Of a stretch of DNA of 64,000 bases, positions 17,311 through 27,001 are shown in pieces. The notes under the pieces are model-generated. The model ran no database searches and was not told where the DNA came from. It saw nothing but the letters and a program-made list of their open reading frames with translations. The stretch's first letter is position 1. Each line of letters begins with the position of its first letter. The stretch covers positions 253,977 to 317,976 of the forward strand of contig CACJPG010000001.1 of NCBI GenBank assembly GCA_902595225.1, in the 5' to 3' direction. This stretch comes from an uncultured Thiothrix sp. GTDB taxonomy: Bacteria; Pseudomonadota; Gammaproteobacteria; Poriferisulfidales; GCA-002705445. Position numbers and translations under genes: made by a program.

Positions 17311-18543
17311 TTATTTTGCAACAATACTAACACAACATGTATCTCCATAGACATTTACACTTGTTCTTAACATGTCTAGTAATCTATCAATACCAATAAT
17401 TATACCTACTGCCTCAAATGGAAGACCAACGGCCCCTAAAATTACTATAATAGCAACGAAGCTTGCTGATGGAATTCCTGCAACTCCAATAGAAGTAATT
17501 AATGCTAATAATAAAATTAAAAGTTGTTCAATAAAACTTAGATCTATTCCGTATAACTGAGCAATAAAAATAACAACTACACACTCAAACAAGGCTGTAC
17601 CATCCATATTGATTGTTGCTCCAATAGGTATAATAAAATTAACTTTATCCTCTTTGTAACTTAATTTTTCAATTAAACATCTTGAGGTAACTGGGATCGT
17701 TGCAACAGAAGAACTTGTTGAGAAAGCCACAAGTAATGCCTGACTAACACCCTTAAAATGCTTAATAACATTAACTTTAAAAATCATCAAAATTAATGAA
17801 TAGAAGACGAACATATGTATCATAAGAGATGAAATGACAGTTAAGAAAAACTTGGAAAGAATAACATAACTTTCTGGCTCAAAACTCATGCTAGCCTTTG
17901 TAACTAAAAAAAATATTCCAAATGGAGTAAAGAATAAAATTAAATACATTATTTTAATAAAGATTAAATATGTTCCCTCCCAAAAGTCTTTTATTACATC
18001 CATACTTTTTGATTTTATAGATCTAATAGATATTCCAATCAAAATACTAAATAAAATTATGAACAACATATTTCCGGAAGCAATTGAAGTAAATATATTG
18101 CCCGAAAATATTTTTAAAAAAAATGAACTTAAGGTATATTCGTTTTGGGAGTTTATTATTAAATCTATTTCAGATTTATTATTAAGTCCAAGCAGAGATC
18201 CAGCTCCAATTCCTTCAGATAACCCAGGGGAAACTAAATTTACAATTGTTATTCCGATAAGAATAGCTGCAAAACTTGATAAAATATAAAATAAAACTGT
18301 TTTAATACTTATTAAAGATAATCCCTCAACATTTTCAAACTTTGCGATATTATAAATTAATGAAGACATTATTAATGGTATAACTATCATCTTTAAAGCA
18401 TTTAAAAAAACCTGCCCAAAGACATCAACTATTTCATAGACATTAAAGCCAAATACTGTACTTGATTTTGTTAAAATAGAGCCCGTGATTAATCCCAAAA
18501 ATAAAGATAATATTATTATTTTTGTTGAAGGTAGTTTTTTCAT
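17311..18543 (-). CDS. Dicarboxylate/amino acid:cation symporter (SDF/DAACS family)
   Basis: 410-residue membrane transporter of the GltP/DctA fold. Recognisable blocks are the N-terminal LFLGLITGSI, the HP1 serine-rich loop STSSSVATIPVT, the TM7 motif NMDGTALFE, and the HP2/TM8 region GIPSASFVAI...IGIDRLLDMLRTSVNVYGD. The substrate (glutamate/aspartate versus C4-dicarboxylates) cannot be fixed from motif reading. It lies 3 bases from the convergent fabI end and 3 bases downstream of the ppiD stop, so it may be the last gene of the ppiD transcript. Confidence 0.93.
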   Translation of the reverse strand: MKKLPSTKIIILSLFLGLITGSILTKSSTVFGFNVYEIVDVFGQVFLNALKMIVIPLIMSSLIYNIAKFENVEGLSLISIKTVLFYILSSFAAILIGITIVNLVSPGLSEGIGAGSLLGLNNKSEIDLIINSQNEYTLSSFFLKIFSGNIFTSIASGNMLFIILFSILIGISIRSIKSKSMDVIKDFWEGTYLIFIKIMYLILFFTPFGIFFLVTKASMSFEPESYVILSKFFLTVISSLMIHMFVFYSLILMIFKVNVIKHFKGVSQALLVAFSTSSSVATIPVTSRCLIEKLSYKEDKVNFIIPIGATINMDGTALFECVVVIFIAQLYGIDLSFIEQLLILLLALITSIGVAGIPSASFVAIIVILGAVGLPFEAVGIIIGIDRLLDMLRTSVNVYGDTCCVSIVAK

Positions 18544-18546
18544 TTA

Positions 18547-20430
18547 TTAAAGATTTTCAGAATATATTTTTATATTTGATTTATCTCGCATACTTTGAAT
18601 AACAGCATACAATAATGAATTTACTTGATCATTATTAAACATTGTATTAATTGATTTCTGACTCAAATCTGTTTCCCCAGAACCTATAGAATCTAAAAAT
18701 ATAAGCTCATAATTACCAGTCCCCGATTCAATGCTTGTTACATTGTTCTTTAAATTTAAAGAAAAGACTTTATCTAATATAGATGGAGGAATACTATCGT
18801 CATCTCTTTCTATTGAATTATAAGATGTAAACTTCTTATTAACCATCTTTTCAATTTCTGAGAGCGGTTTACCTTTTCTAACTTTTTCCTCAATATCTTT
18901 AATAGAATTTTTCATATTTTCTATTGATTTTTCAGTTTTCAGTAAGGATAAAATTTCGTTTTCAACTTCTTTATATTTTTTATATTCTTTTTTAGATTTT
19001 TCACTAACCCTAAACATTATAAGTTTATCCATAATCTCAATTGGCTCGCTGTTTAGATTATCATTTGATACAGAGGGTGAGCTTAAAACAGCCAAAACTT
19101 TTGGATCACTAAAAATCTTATGCTGACTCTTAATTTGGGGCAATGTTAGTAAACCTGTAGAGATTTTCTTGACAGATAAATATTGCTCAACTTTATCTAA
19201 AGAATTAGGATTTTCGAAAAGAATATTTGCCAAGTCTTCGTATAATACCTCATATTTCCTAGAAATCTGGATGTTTTTATAATCTTTCCTAAGATTATTT
19301 TTTATATCATCAAATTTTTTTATTTTTGAGTCTTTTATATCAATTAGTTTAAATATATAAAAACCTTGTTCAGTCTCTAAAATTTTACTAACATCACCAA
19401 TATTTGCGATACTAAAAATTGAATTTGATAATTCGCCACTAAGGTCTTTGCTCGTAATCCACCCAATATTTCCACCCTTATCTTTTGAAAGTTCATCATT
19501 TGAATATTCTTCTGCAAGATCAGAAAAATTTAAATTTGAAGTAAGTTTTTCACTTATTTCAACAATTTTGGCTTTATTTTCATCCTTAGAACTTTTTTTA
19601 TTAGATAAAAATATTTGACTTACATTTCTTTTCTCGGGAACAACATACTTATATTTATTTTCATTATAAAAATTTAATAAATCTTTATCTCCAATTTTTA
19701 TTGAATCTTTTAATTTATCTTTTTCAAAAATGATATAATTAATATTTATTTTTTCTGGCATTGCAAATATATTTTTGTACTTCACAAAAAAATCTTTTTT
19801 TTGGTCTTCAGAAAATACTTCTTTATCATTAATAAAATCGTTATAGCTTAAAGATAAGATTTTAAAATTTCTTGTTTGATATTTTAGTTGCTTTAATAAT
19901 TTAATATTTTGCGAAGGTATAAAAGATGATTGAACAATATTATTGTAAAACTGAAGTGTTTTAAGCTCAGATTTTCTTATTCTTTCATAGTCTGTTGTCT
20001 TTATGCCTTGTCTATCAAGTAATGCCTTATATATTTTCGAACTAAATTTGTTATTTGAGTGAAATATTTTATTATTTCTAATATCTTTTATTAAAGATTG
20101 TTCTGAGATCTGAAATTTGTTCTCGTTAACAAATTCTCTAACGATTACACTGTCAATTAATTCATCAAGAACAGTTCTTTTTATAATTTTTTTTTGAAGT
20201 TCTGCTTCGTCTTGATCTTTGGAGATGATGCTTTGCATCTCTCTTAGCCTATCTTGATATTCGCCATTTAACCTTTCAGCAGAGATTTTTGTATCATTAA
20301 CTTCTGCAACAATGATATTTCCACCTGTAAAATATTGGTCTATACCCCATAATGCGAATGGTATGCTTATTCCAATAACTATTACATAAGCTATCCATCC
20401 TGTTGCTCGATCTCTAATATTTTGTAACAA
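18547..20430 (-). CDS. ppiD: Periplasmic peptidyl-prolyl isomerase PpiD (SurA-like chaperone)
   Basis: Membrane-anchored folding factor near the Sec translocon. The 627-residue product starts MLQNIRDRATGWIAYVIVIG, the PpiD N-terminus with a single membrane helix (about 13-33). A SurA-like N-terminal chaperone domain and one parvulin domain follow (about 260-360, with VPEKRNVSQIFLS and LAEEYSNDELSKDKGGNIGW). The start codon is TTG at 20430, supported by AAAGGA at about 20438-20443 and by the conserved MLQNIRD start. It lies downstream of hupB and two tRNA genes, the usual gammaproteobacterial order. Confidence 0.94.
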   Translation of the reverse strand: MLQNIRDRATGWIAYVIVIGISIPFALWGIDQYFTGGNIIVAEVNDTKISAERLNGEYQDRLREMQSIISKDQDEAELQKKIIKRTVLDELIDSVIVREFVNENKFQISEQSLIKDIRNNKIFHSNNKFSSKIYKALLDRQGIKTTDYERIRKSELKTLQFYNNIVQSSFIPSQNIKLLKQLKYQTRNFKILSLSYNDFINDKEVFSEDQKKDFFVKYKNIFAMPEKININYIIFEKDKLKDSIKIGDKDLLNFYNENKYKYVVPEKRNVSQIFLSNKKSSKDENKAKIVEISEKLTSNLNFSDLAEEYSNDELSKDKGGNIGWITSKDLSGELSNSIFSIANIGDVSKILETEQGFYIFKLIDIKDSKIKKFDDIKNNLRKDYKNIQISRKYEVLYEDLANILFENPNSLDKVEQYLSVKKISTGLLTLPQIKSQHKIFSDPKVLAVLSSPSVSNDNLNSEPIEIMDKLIMFRVSEKSKKEYKKYKEVENEILSLLKTEKSIENMKNSIKDIEEKVRKGKPLSEIEKMVNKKFTSYNSIERDDDSIPPSILDKVFSLNLKNNVTSIESGTGNYELIFLDSIGSGETDLSQKSINTMFNNDQVNSLLYAVIQSMRDKSNIKIYSENL

Positions 20431-20453
20431 TTTTTTTTCCTTTCAAATTTACA

Positions 20454-20531
20454 TGGCGGAGTGGACGGGACTCGAACCCGCGACCCCCTGCGTGACAGGC
20501 AGGTATTCTAACCAAACTGAACTACCACTCC
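20454..20531 (-). tRNA. tRNA-Asp (GTC)
   Basis: The minus strand folds as a cloverleaf with acceptor GGAGTGG/CCACTCC, an anticodon arm with loop CTGTCAC giving GTC, T-loop GGTTCGAGTCC, discriminator G and an encoded CCA end. It is 13 bases downstream of tRNA-Val and just upstream of ppiD. Confidence 0.96.
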
Positions 20532-20544
20532 TTAACACTTTACT

Positions 20545-20620
20545 TGGTGGGTGCTGAGGGATTCGAACCCCCGACATCCGCCTTGTAAGGGCGACGCTCT
20601 ACCAACTGAGCTAAGCACCC
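20545..20620 (-). tRNA. tRNA-Val (TAC)
   Basis: Cloverleaf on the minus strand with acceptor GGGTGCT/AGCACCC, anticodon loop CTTACAA (TAC), T-loop GGTTCGAATCC, discriminator A and encoded CCA. It begins 18 bases after the hupB stop codon, so it is probably processed from a hupB-tRNA-ppiD transcript. Confidence 0.96.
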
Positions 20621-20638
20621 TGAAAGTCAAGGGCGGAC

Positions 20639-20911
20639 TTAGTTTAGAGCATCCTTTAAAGCTTTACCAGCTTTGAATCCAGGTGTATTTGAAGCTTTGA
20701 TTTGAATTGATTCCCCTGTCTGAGGATTTCTACCCATTCTAGCGTTTCTATGTCTTACTTCAAATGTTCCGAAACCAGGAATTGTAACTTTTTCACCTGA
20801 TTTTAATGCTGATGTAATTGCATCTAACACAGCTTCAAGAGCTCTTCCAGCTTCTGCTTTTTTTACATCTGTAGAACTTGCAATTGCGTCTATTAAGTCT
20901 GATTTATTCAT
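20639..20911 (-). CDS. hupB: DNA-binding protein HU
   Basis: 90-residue nucleoid protein that bends and compacts DNA as a dimer. It starts MNKSDLIDAIASSTDVKKAE, and has the core GFGTFEVRHRNARMGRNPQT with the DNA-binding arm and the intercalating proline in the RNPQTGE segment, ending KAGKALKDALN. A clear promoter lies upstream (20984-21013). The gene is between lon and the tRNA pair, as in many gammaproteobacteria. Confidence 0.97.
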   Translation of the reverse strand: MNKSDLIDAIASSTDVKKAEAGRALEAVLDAITSALKSGEKVTIPGFGTFEVRHRNARMGRNPQTGESIQIKASNTPGFKAGKALKDALN

Positions 20912-20983
20912 TATTATTATCCTCTAAATTTAAGTGAATTGTGAAATTGTTTATCCGTAATTATTTGCTTGCTAACCCTGTCA

Positions 20984-21013
20984 TTTATACATTAAGGGGA
21001 ATTTCTCTGTCAA
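20984..21013 (-). promoter_or_regulatory. Sigma-70 promoter for hupB
   Basis: On the minus strand a perfect -35 TTGACA (21008-21013) is followed after 18 bases by TATAAA (20984-20989). The hupB ATG is about 73 bases further on, leaving an untranslated leader of some 65 bases. This is the best consensus promoter I found in the window. Confidence 0.8.
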
Positions 21014-21106
21014 CAAAGAAATAATATTAAATATTTAGCGATAAAGATTATAATATAATGTTTAACTAATTTACAAAATAAACTATTGTTTTTATTGTAT
21101 TATTTA

Positions 21107-23500
21107 TTAATGTGTTAAAACATCTTTGCTTTCAGTTTTTCCACTAATTTTATTTTGAGGTAATTGAAGGCCTGGAACTGGGTTTTCAAGAGCTAATGAA
21201 AGAACCTCCTCGACCCACTCAACTTTTTTTATCTCTAAATTATTTTTAATATTGTCTGGTATCTCTGAAAGGTCTTTTTCATTTTCCACAGGAATGATAA
21301 CGGTTTTAATACCACCCCTTAATGCCGCAAGCATCTTTTCCTTCAATCCACCTATTGGTAAAACTTGGCCATGAAGATTTATTTCACCTGTCATAGCAAC
21401 AGATGATTTAACCGGGTTATCTGTCAATGCTGAAACCAATGAAGTTACAATTCCAACGCCAGCACTTGGTCCATCTTTAGGTGTAGCTCCCTCTGGAAAG
21501 TGAACGTGAATATCCTTTGTTTCATGAAAATCTTTTTCAATATTCATATTTAATGCTCTTTTTCTAACAATTGTCATAGCTGCACGAATTGATTCTTGCA
21601 TGACATCGCCTAATGATCCAGTTAATATATATTTTCCTTTACCTGGTATTACAGCAGTTTCAACGCTAAGCAATTCACCACCAACTTCTGTCCATGCTAA
21701 GCCATTAACCAAACCAACTACATTCTCTTTTTCAGCCTCGCCGTGTTTGAATCTCTTAACTCCTAAAAATTCTGTTAAACTTTTAGCGTCAATCTTGATA
21801 TTCTTTAACTTTTTATTAAGTAAAAGTTTTTTCACTACTTTTCTACAAATTTTAGAAAGCTCTCTCTCTAAATTTCTTACACCTGCTTCTCTTGTGTAGG
21901 ATCTAATTATTTCAAGAAAAATGTTTTTGTTAAATTTAATATCTTTATCGGTTAATCCATTGTTTTTTAGTTGCTTTGGCATAAGATATCGATCTGCAAT
22001 GCTTTCTTTTTCGTTTTCGGTATAACCAGGAATCCTTATTACCTCCATCCTATCTAAGAGTGGACCAGGGATATTCATTGAATTTGAAGTTGCTACAAAC
22101 ATTACGTCTGACAAATCAAAATCAACCTCTAAGTAATGATCAGAAAATGTATCATTCTGTTCTGAGTCAAGTACTTCCAATAAAGCAGATGATGGGTCGC
22201 CCCTAAAATCCATAGCCATCTTGTCGATCTCATCTAATAAAAATAAAGGATTTTTAACTCCAACTTTTGAAAGATTCTGCATAATTTTGCCAGGCAACGA
22301 ACCGATGTAAGTTCTTCTGTGACCTCTTATTTCGGCTTCGTCTCTAACTCCGCCGAGTGACATTCTTGTAAATTTTCGGCCTGTTGCTTTAGCAATAGAT
22401 TTACCTAAACTTGTTTTACCTACGCCGGGAGGCCCTACTAGACATAATATAGGCCCTTTAAGCTTACTAACCCGCTGTTGAACTGCAAGGTATTCTAAAA
22501 TTCTTTCTTTAACTTTTTCTAGACCATGGTGGTCGTCTTCTAAAACTTTCTCAGCAGCAACCAAGTCTTTTGTTACCTTGGTCTTCTTTTTCCAAGGCAC
22601 ATTAACTAGAACATCAATATAGTTTCTCAAAACTGATGCTTCAGCTGACATTGGAGACATCATTTTTAATTTATTGACATCACTTTTAACTTTCTGCATT
22701 ACTTCTTTTGGCATGCCAGATTTTTTTATTTTTTGCTCAACTTCTTCTATTTCATTTGGAACATCATCCATGTCACCGAGTTCTTTTTGAATTGCTTTCA
22801 TCTGTTCATTCAAATAGTATTCTCGCTGACTTTTTTCCATCTGATTTTTAACTCTTCCTCTAATCTTTTTCTCAACTTGAAGAATATCTAACTCATTTTC
22901 AATTATGCTAATAATGTGTTCTATACGATCTTTCACATCGTGTATTTCAAGAATTGCCTGCTTTTCTTCCATTTTTAAGACCATGTGGGCAGCAATTGTG
23001 TCAGCTAGCCTTGCAGGATCATCAATTCCAGAAATTGAAGTCATAACTTCAGGTGCAATTTTTTTATTAAGCTTTACATACTGATCAAAAGAATCTATTA
23101 CAGATCGGCTTAAGATTTCGACTTCTCTATCGTCAACCACAGGTTCCTCAATGATATTTACCTGCGCTTCAAAATATGTGTCACCATATATTTCTCCTTG
23201 AATTTCAGCCCTATCTGAACCTTCAACAAGTACTTTTATAGTTCCATCAGGTAATTTTAATAGCTGAAGCACCGTAGCAAGTGTTCCATACCTATAAATA
23301 TCTTTATCTTGAGGATCATCTAGATCAGCAGTTTTCTGAGCAACCAACATTATTTGCTTATTGTCATCCATGGCTACTTCAAGAGATTTTATAGATTTAT
23401 CTCGCCCAACAAAAAGCGGTATAACCATATTTGGAAATACTATAACATCTCTTAGGGGTAAAACTGGGAAAACCAAATTTTCTGAGCTTTCTTTTTGCAT
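21107..23500 (-). CDS. lon: ATP-dependent protease Lon
   Basis: Cytoplasmic AAA+ protease degrading misfolded and regulatory proteins. The 797-residue product has the N-terminal substrate domain (VFPVLPLRDVIVFPNMVIPL), a coiled coil, the AAA+ module with Walker A GPPGVGKTSLG, and the protease domain with the catalytic Ser in KDGPSAGVG and Lys in GLKEKMLAA. I start at ATG 23500 (MQKESSENLVFPVLPLRD) rather than at a TTG at 23521, by comparison with the E. coli start. A sigma-32-like promoter lies about 50 bases upstream. Confidence 0.97.
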   Translation of the reverse strand: MQKESSENLVFPVLPLRDVIVFPNMVIPLFVGRDKSIKSLEVAMDDNKQIMLVAQKTADLDDPQDKDIYRYGTLATVLQLLKLPDGTIKVLVEGSDRAEIQGEIYGDTYFEAQVNIIEEPVVDDREVEILSRSVIDSFDQYVKLNKKIAPEVMTSISGIDDPARLADTIAAHMVLKMEEKQAILEIHDVKDRIEHIISIIENELDILQVEKKIRGRVKNQMEKSQREYYLNEQMKAIQKELGDMDDVPNEIEEVEQKIKKSGMPKEVMQKVKSDVNKLKMMSPMSAEASVLRNYIDVLVNVPWKKKTKVTKDLVAAEKVLEDDHHGLEKVKERILEYLAVQQRVSKLKGPILCLVGPPGVGKTSLGKSIAKATGRKFTRMSLGGVRDEAEIRGHRRTYIGSLPGKIMQNLSKVGVKNPLFLLDEIDKMAMDFRGDPSSALLEVLDSEQNDTFSDHYLEVDFDLSDVMFVATSNSMNIPGPLLDRMEVIRIPGYTENEKESIADRYLMPKQLKNNGLTDKDIKFNKNIFLEIIRSYTREAGVRNLERELSKICRKVVKKLLLNKKLKNIKIDAKSLTEFLGVKRFKHGEAEKENVVGLVNGLAWTEVGGELLSVETAVIPGKGKYILTGSLGDVMQESIRAAMTIVRKRALNMNIEKDFHETKDIHVHFPEGATPKDGPSAGVGIVTSLVSALTDNPVKSSVAMTGEINLHGQVLPIGGLKEKMLAALRGGIKTVIIPVENEKDLSEIPDNIKNNLEIKKVEWVEEVLSLALENPVPGLQLPQNKISGKTESKDVLTH

Positions 23501-23544
23501 AAATACACCAATAATCTTCAATATTAAAAATTTCTAATATTTAT

Positions 23545-23573
23545 ATTATGTGGGTATATTTCAATATTTCAAG
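23545..23573 (-). promoter_or_regulatory. Sigma-32 (RpoH)-like heat-shock promoter of lon
   Basis: The minus strand reads CTTGAAA (23567-23573), a 12-base spacer, then CCCACATAAT (23545-23554). This closely fits the RpoH consensus CTTGAAA-N11-16-CCCCATnT. It lies between clpX and lon, with the lon ATG about 45 bases downstream. lon is a known RpoH gene in E. coli. Confidence 0.7.
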
Positions 23574-23586
23574 GTACTTTTAATCT

Positions 23587-24849
23587 TTAACCGCTTTTTT
23601 CAGCAGAATTTTGGTCATAAATCAAAATAGGCTGTGTTTCACCTTCAATTACTGCCTCGTCTACTACTACTTTTGAGACTTCTGGGGTAGAAGGAAGATT
23701 ATACATAGTATCTAAAAGAACATTTTCAAGAATTGTTCTTAACCCTCTAGCACCAGTTTTTCTTTCTTTTGCTTTTTTGGCTATAGCCATTAAAGCATTG
23801 TCACGAAACTCTATTTCAGTATTTTCCATTTTAAATAGTTTACTATATTGCTTTGTAATGGCGTTTTTTGGCTCAAGAAGAATTTTTATCAATGCATTCT
23901 CATCGAGTTCGTCTAAAGTTGCAATCATTGGAAGTCTTCCTACAAATTCTGGAATTAGACCATAAGATATTAGGTCTTCAGGCTCAACATCGTGTAAAAC
24001 TTTTAAAGACTCTTTGTCATTTTTTTCGTGAACCTCAGCAGAAAATCCTATACCACTTTTCTCAGTTCTATCTTTGATAACTTTATCAAGACCAGCAAAT
24101 GCTCCACCTACGATAAATAAAATATTTTTCGTATCAACTTGAACAAATTCCTGTTGAGGATGCTTCCTACCACCTTGCGGAGGGACAGATGCAGTTGTTC
24201 CCTCAATAAGTTTTAATAAGGCTTGCTGAACCCCTTCACCAGATACATCTCTAGTTATAGATGGGTTATCCGCTTTTCTTGAAATTTTATCAATTTCATC
24301 AATATAAACTATTCCATTTTGAGCTTTTTCAACATCGTAGTCACACTTTTGAAGAAGTTTTTGAATTATGTTTTCAACATCTTCACCTACATAACCAGCT
24401 TCTGTTAGTGTTGTAGCATCAGCTATTGTAAAAGGAACATTTAAAAGTTTTGCTAAGGTTTCTGCTAGTAATGTTTTGCCGCATCCTGTTGGACCAATTA
24501 ACAAGATGTTACTTTTAGAAAGTTCAACCCCATCATCTCTTGAAAACTGTGATTCAAGCCTTTTGTAATGATTATAAACTGCTACTGATAAAACTTTCTT
24601 AGCTCTTGACTGATCAATAACGTATTCATCTAGTGAAGCATTAATTTCATGAGGGTTTGGTAATTTTTTATTATCGCCAGACTCTTGATCCAGAAGTTCT
24701 TCTCTTATAATGTCGTTGCAAAGTTCGACGCACTCGTCACAGACAAATACAGATGGACCTGCAATTAATTTCTTTACGTCTTGTTGGCTTTTTCCACAGA
24801 ATGAACAATATAATAATTTGTTATCAACTGTCTTATCATCGTCACTCAT
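23587..24849 (-). CDS. clpX: ATP-dependent Clp protease ATP-binding subunit ClpX
   Basis: AAA+ unfoldase feeding substrates to ClpP. The 420-residue product has the N-terminal four-cysteine zinc domain (CSFCGKS...CDECVELC), Walker A GPTGCGKT, the pore loop GYVGEDVE, Walker [10 protein letters not shown] and the sensor-2 region [10 protein letters not shown]. It lies 29 bases after clpP on the same strand. The length is normal. Confidence 0.97.
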   Translation of the reverse strand: MSDDDKTVDNKLLYCSFCGKSQQDVKKLIAGPSVFVCDECVELCNDIIREELLDQESGDNKKLPNPHEINASLDEYVIDQSRAKKVLSVAVYNHYKRLESQFSRDDGVELSKSNILLIGPTGCGKTLLAETLAKLLNVPFTIADATTLTEAGYVGEDVENIIQKLLQKCDYDVEKAQNGIVYIDEIDKISRKADNPSITRDVSGEGVQQALLKLIEGTTASVPPQGGRKHPQQEFVQVDTKNILFIVGGAFAGLDKVIKDRTEKSGIGFSAEVHEKNDKESLKVLHDVEPEDLISYGLIPEFVGRLPMIATLDELDENALIKILLEPKNAITKQYSKLFKMENTEIEFRDNALMAIAKKAKERKTGARGLRTILENVLLDTMYNLPSTPEVSKVVVDEAVIEGETQPILIYDQNSAEKSG

Positions 24850-24878
24850 TAATTTTATCCTTAATCAACTTTTGTGGT

Positions 24879-25502
24879 TTATTTAATATCTTTTCTAGAT
24901 TCAAGAACACCGTCAACTATACCATAATCTTGTGCTTCTTTTGCATTCATAAAATTATCCCTATCAGTGTCCTTTGATATTTTATTAATATCATTTCCTG
25001 TGTGTTTAGACAAGATAGAATTTAAGTTTTCCCTAACTTTTTGAATTTCTTTAGCGTGGATTTGAATATCTGTAGATTGCCCCTGAAATCCACCAAGAGG
25101 TTGATGTATCATTACTCTTGAGTTCGCTAAAGCAAATCTTTTCTTGTTTGCCCCACCAGCTAATAGTACAGCACCCATACTGGCAGCCTGACCTATACAT
25201 AATGTGCTCACGTCAGGTTTGCAAAATTGCATAGTGTCGTATATAGCCATCCCTGATGTTACTGACCCACCTGGAGAATTAATATATATAGATATGTCTT
25301 TTTTAGGATCTTCTGATTCTAAAAAAAGTAATTGTGCGATAATAACATTTGCCATGTAGTCCTCAATTGGGCCCACGACAAAAATAATTCTTTCTTTAAG
25401 GAGTCTTGAATATATATCATAGGCTCTTTCGCCCCTTGAAGTTTGCTCAACGACCATTGGAACGAGATTAAGATTATCAATTTGGTTTTTAAAATTTTTC
25501 AT
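24879..25502 (-). CDS. clpP: ATP-dependent Clp protease proteolytic subunit ClpP
   Basis: Serine peptidase that forms tetradecameric barrels with ClpX or ClpA. The 207-residue product shows the catalytic Ser in [14 protein letters not shown], His in MIHQPLGG, and the final Asp in the [13 protein letters not shown] block. It lies between tig and clpX, 35 bases after tig, probably in one operon. Confidence 0.97.
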   Translation of the reverse strand: MKNFKNQIDNLNLVPMVVEQTSRGERAYDIYSRLLKERIIFVVGPIEDYMANVIIAQLLFLESEDPKKDISIYINSPGGSVTSGMAIYDTMQFCKPDVSTLCIGQAASMGAVLLAGGANKKRFALANSRVMIHQPLGGFQGQSTDIQIHAKEIQKVRENLNSILSKHTGNDINKISKDTDRDNFMNAKEAQDYGIVDGVLESRKDIK

Positions 25503-25537
25503 TATGAGCTATATACTAACAAATATTTTGATTTAGT

Positions 25538-26827
25538 CTATCGAAGTTCCATTAATTTATCGAATGAATAGTTTTTTTCTGATACTTCTGCTTTTTCGAT
25601 AACCCATTTTACTGCAAAATTTTCAAGTATTACAGATTCCATATTTTTCTTAGCATCTTCATTATTCATATAATAATTTTCAATTTCTGATCTATTATTG
25701 TTCCCTCTTGAAACAGTATCAATCCAATCACTAATATTTTTCTGAGTGATTTCAAACTTTTCATTATTTATAATTTCCCTCAGAAGTAAGCCTGCCTTCA
25801 CCCTTTCTGTAGCTTCTTTCATATATAATTTTTCCATATCTTTTTCGCTAATCTTAATATCACCATTTGGATTATTTTCTTTATCAATTCTAGAAATTTC
25901 TTCGCTTACAAGAGTTTTTGGCACCTCAAGTTTCTGAGACTTACTTAACTCTTTAATAACGTTTTTTTTCATATAAGAATCAATAAGTGTAATTGCGTCC
26001 TTCTCCATTCCCTCTTTTATTTTAGAATGCAAGGTTTCAATCTTTCCATCTTCTATTCCAAGTTTTTTTACAAACTCTTCATTTATTTCAGAAACCTTTG
26101 GCTCTAATACTTCTTTAACAACAATATCAAAGTTTACTGGTTTTGAGGCAAGCTTACTGTCTTGATAGTCTTTAGGAAAAGTTATATCAAGTTTTTTTTC
26201 TTCGCCAGCTTTCAAACCAATAAGGCCCTCTTCGAAACCAGGAATAAGCTGTTTGCTTCCAATCTCTATTAAAAAATCTTCTGCTTTATTATTATCAAAT
26301 TCTTCACCATTTATTGTTCCTGAAAAATCTGCCTTAACTCGATCTCCGTTCTTTGATTTTCTTTCTACTAAGTTCCATTCTTTATACTGATCTGCAATCT
26401 TTTCTACAGCTTTTTCTAAATCGATATTTTTCACTTTTAATTTTGGTTTTTCTAATTTAATTTTTTCTATATTTACAATTTTTACTTCTGGCATAACCTC
26501 AATAAGTGCTTTAAAAAAAAGTTTCTCTTTATTTTTATTTTCGTCAATTGATATTTTAGGCGGAGCAACTGGATTTAGTTTTTCATCTATAATTACTTGA
26601 ATATAATTTTGTTCTATATGTTCGCTTAATGATTCGTTATAACATTGTTGATAATATTTACTTTTAACAACATTCATTGGCACCTTTCCTTTCCGAAAAC
26701 CTTTTAAATCAAGGTTTTTAGACAGCTCTTTAAGCTTTGACTCAATCGTTGGCTCCATGTCCTTTAAGCTAAAACTTATTGAGAGCTCTTTCTCAAGCCC
26801 CTTTAAATTTTTAACTTTTGATGTCAT
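25538..26827 (-). CDS. tig: Trigger factor
   Basis: Ribosome-associated chaperone and prolyl isomerase for nascent chains. The 429-residue product has the N-terminal ribosome-binding domain with the signature GFRKGKVPMNVV (L23 contact), a central FKBP-like PPIase domain (about 150-245, NGDRVKADFSGTINGEEFD, IPGFEEGLIGLKAGEEK), and a helical C-terminal chaperone domain. It is first in the tig-clpP-clpX block and lies 25 bases downstream of tRNA-Leu, which may be part of the same transcript. Confidence 0.96.
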   Translation of the reverse strand: MTSKVKNLKGLEKELSISFSLKDMEPTIESKLKELSKNLDLKGFRKGKVPMNVVKSKYYQQCYNESLSEHIEQNYIQVIIDEKLNPVAPPKISIDENKNKEKLFFKALIEVMPEVKIVNIEKIKLEKPKLKVKNIDLEKAVEKIADQYKEWNLVERKSKNGDRVKADFSGTINGEEFDNNKAEDFLIEIGSKQLIPGFEEGLIGLKAGEEKKLDITFPKDYQDSKLASKPVNFDIVVKEVLEPKVSEINEEFVKKLGIEDGKIETLHSKIKEGMEKDAITLIDSYMKKNVIKELSKSQKLEVPKTLVSEEISRIDKENNPNGDIKISEKDMEKLYMKEATERVKAGLLLREIINNEKFEITQKNISDWIDTVSRGNNNRSEIENYYMNNEDAKKNMESVILENFAVKWVIEKAEVSEKNYSFDKLMELR

Positions 26828-26852
26828 ATTTTCTCCTATTAATAATAAAAAT

Positions 26853-26937
26853 TGGTGGGCTAGGAGAGACTCGAACTCTCACGGGTTACCCCACTGGTAC
26901 CTAAAACCAGCGCGTATACCAATTCCGCCACTAGCCC
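26853..26937 (-). tRNA. tRNA-Leu (TAG)
   Basis: Minus-strand class II cloverleaf of 85 bases: acceptor GGGCTAG/CTAGCCC, anticodon stem CTGGT/ACCAG around loop TTTAGGT (anticodon TAG), a long variable arm, T-loop GTTCGAGTC, discriminator A and encoded CCA. It lies just upstream of tig. Confidence 0.96.
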
Positions 26938-27001
26938 TGAAAATTTATTGCAAATGCATTAAAGTACAATTATAACAGCTCCTGTTGTATTATAATAAAT
27001 C

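Noticed and set aside
21060-21106. Terminator hairpin after lon (ACAAAATAAAC / GTTTTTATTGT)
   Set aside because: The arms have mismatches and are almost all A/T, so a stable stem is not supported.
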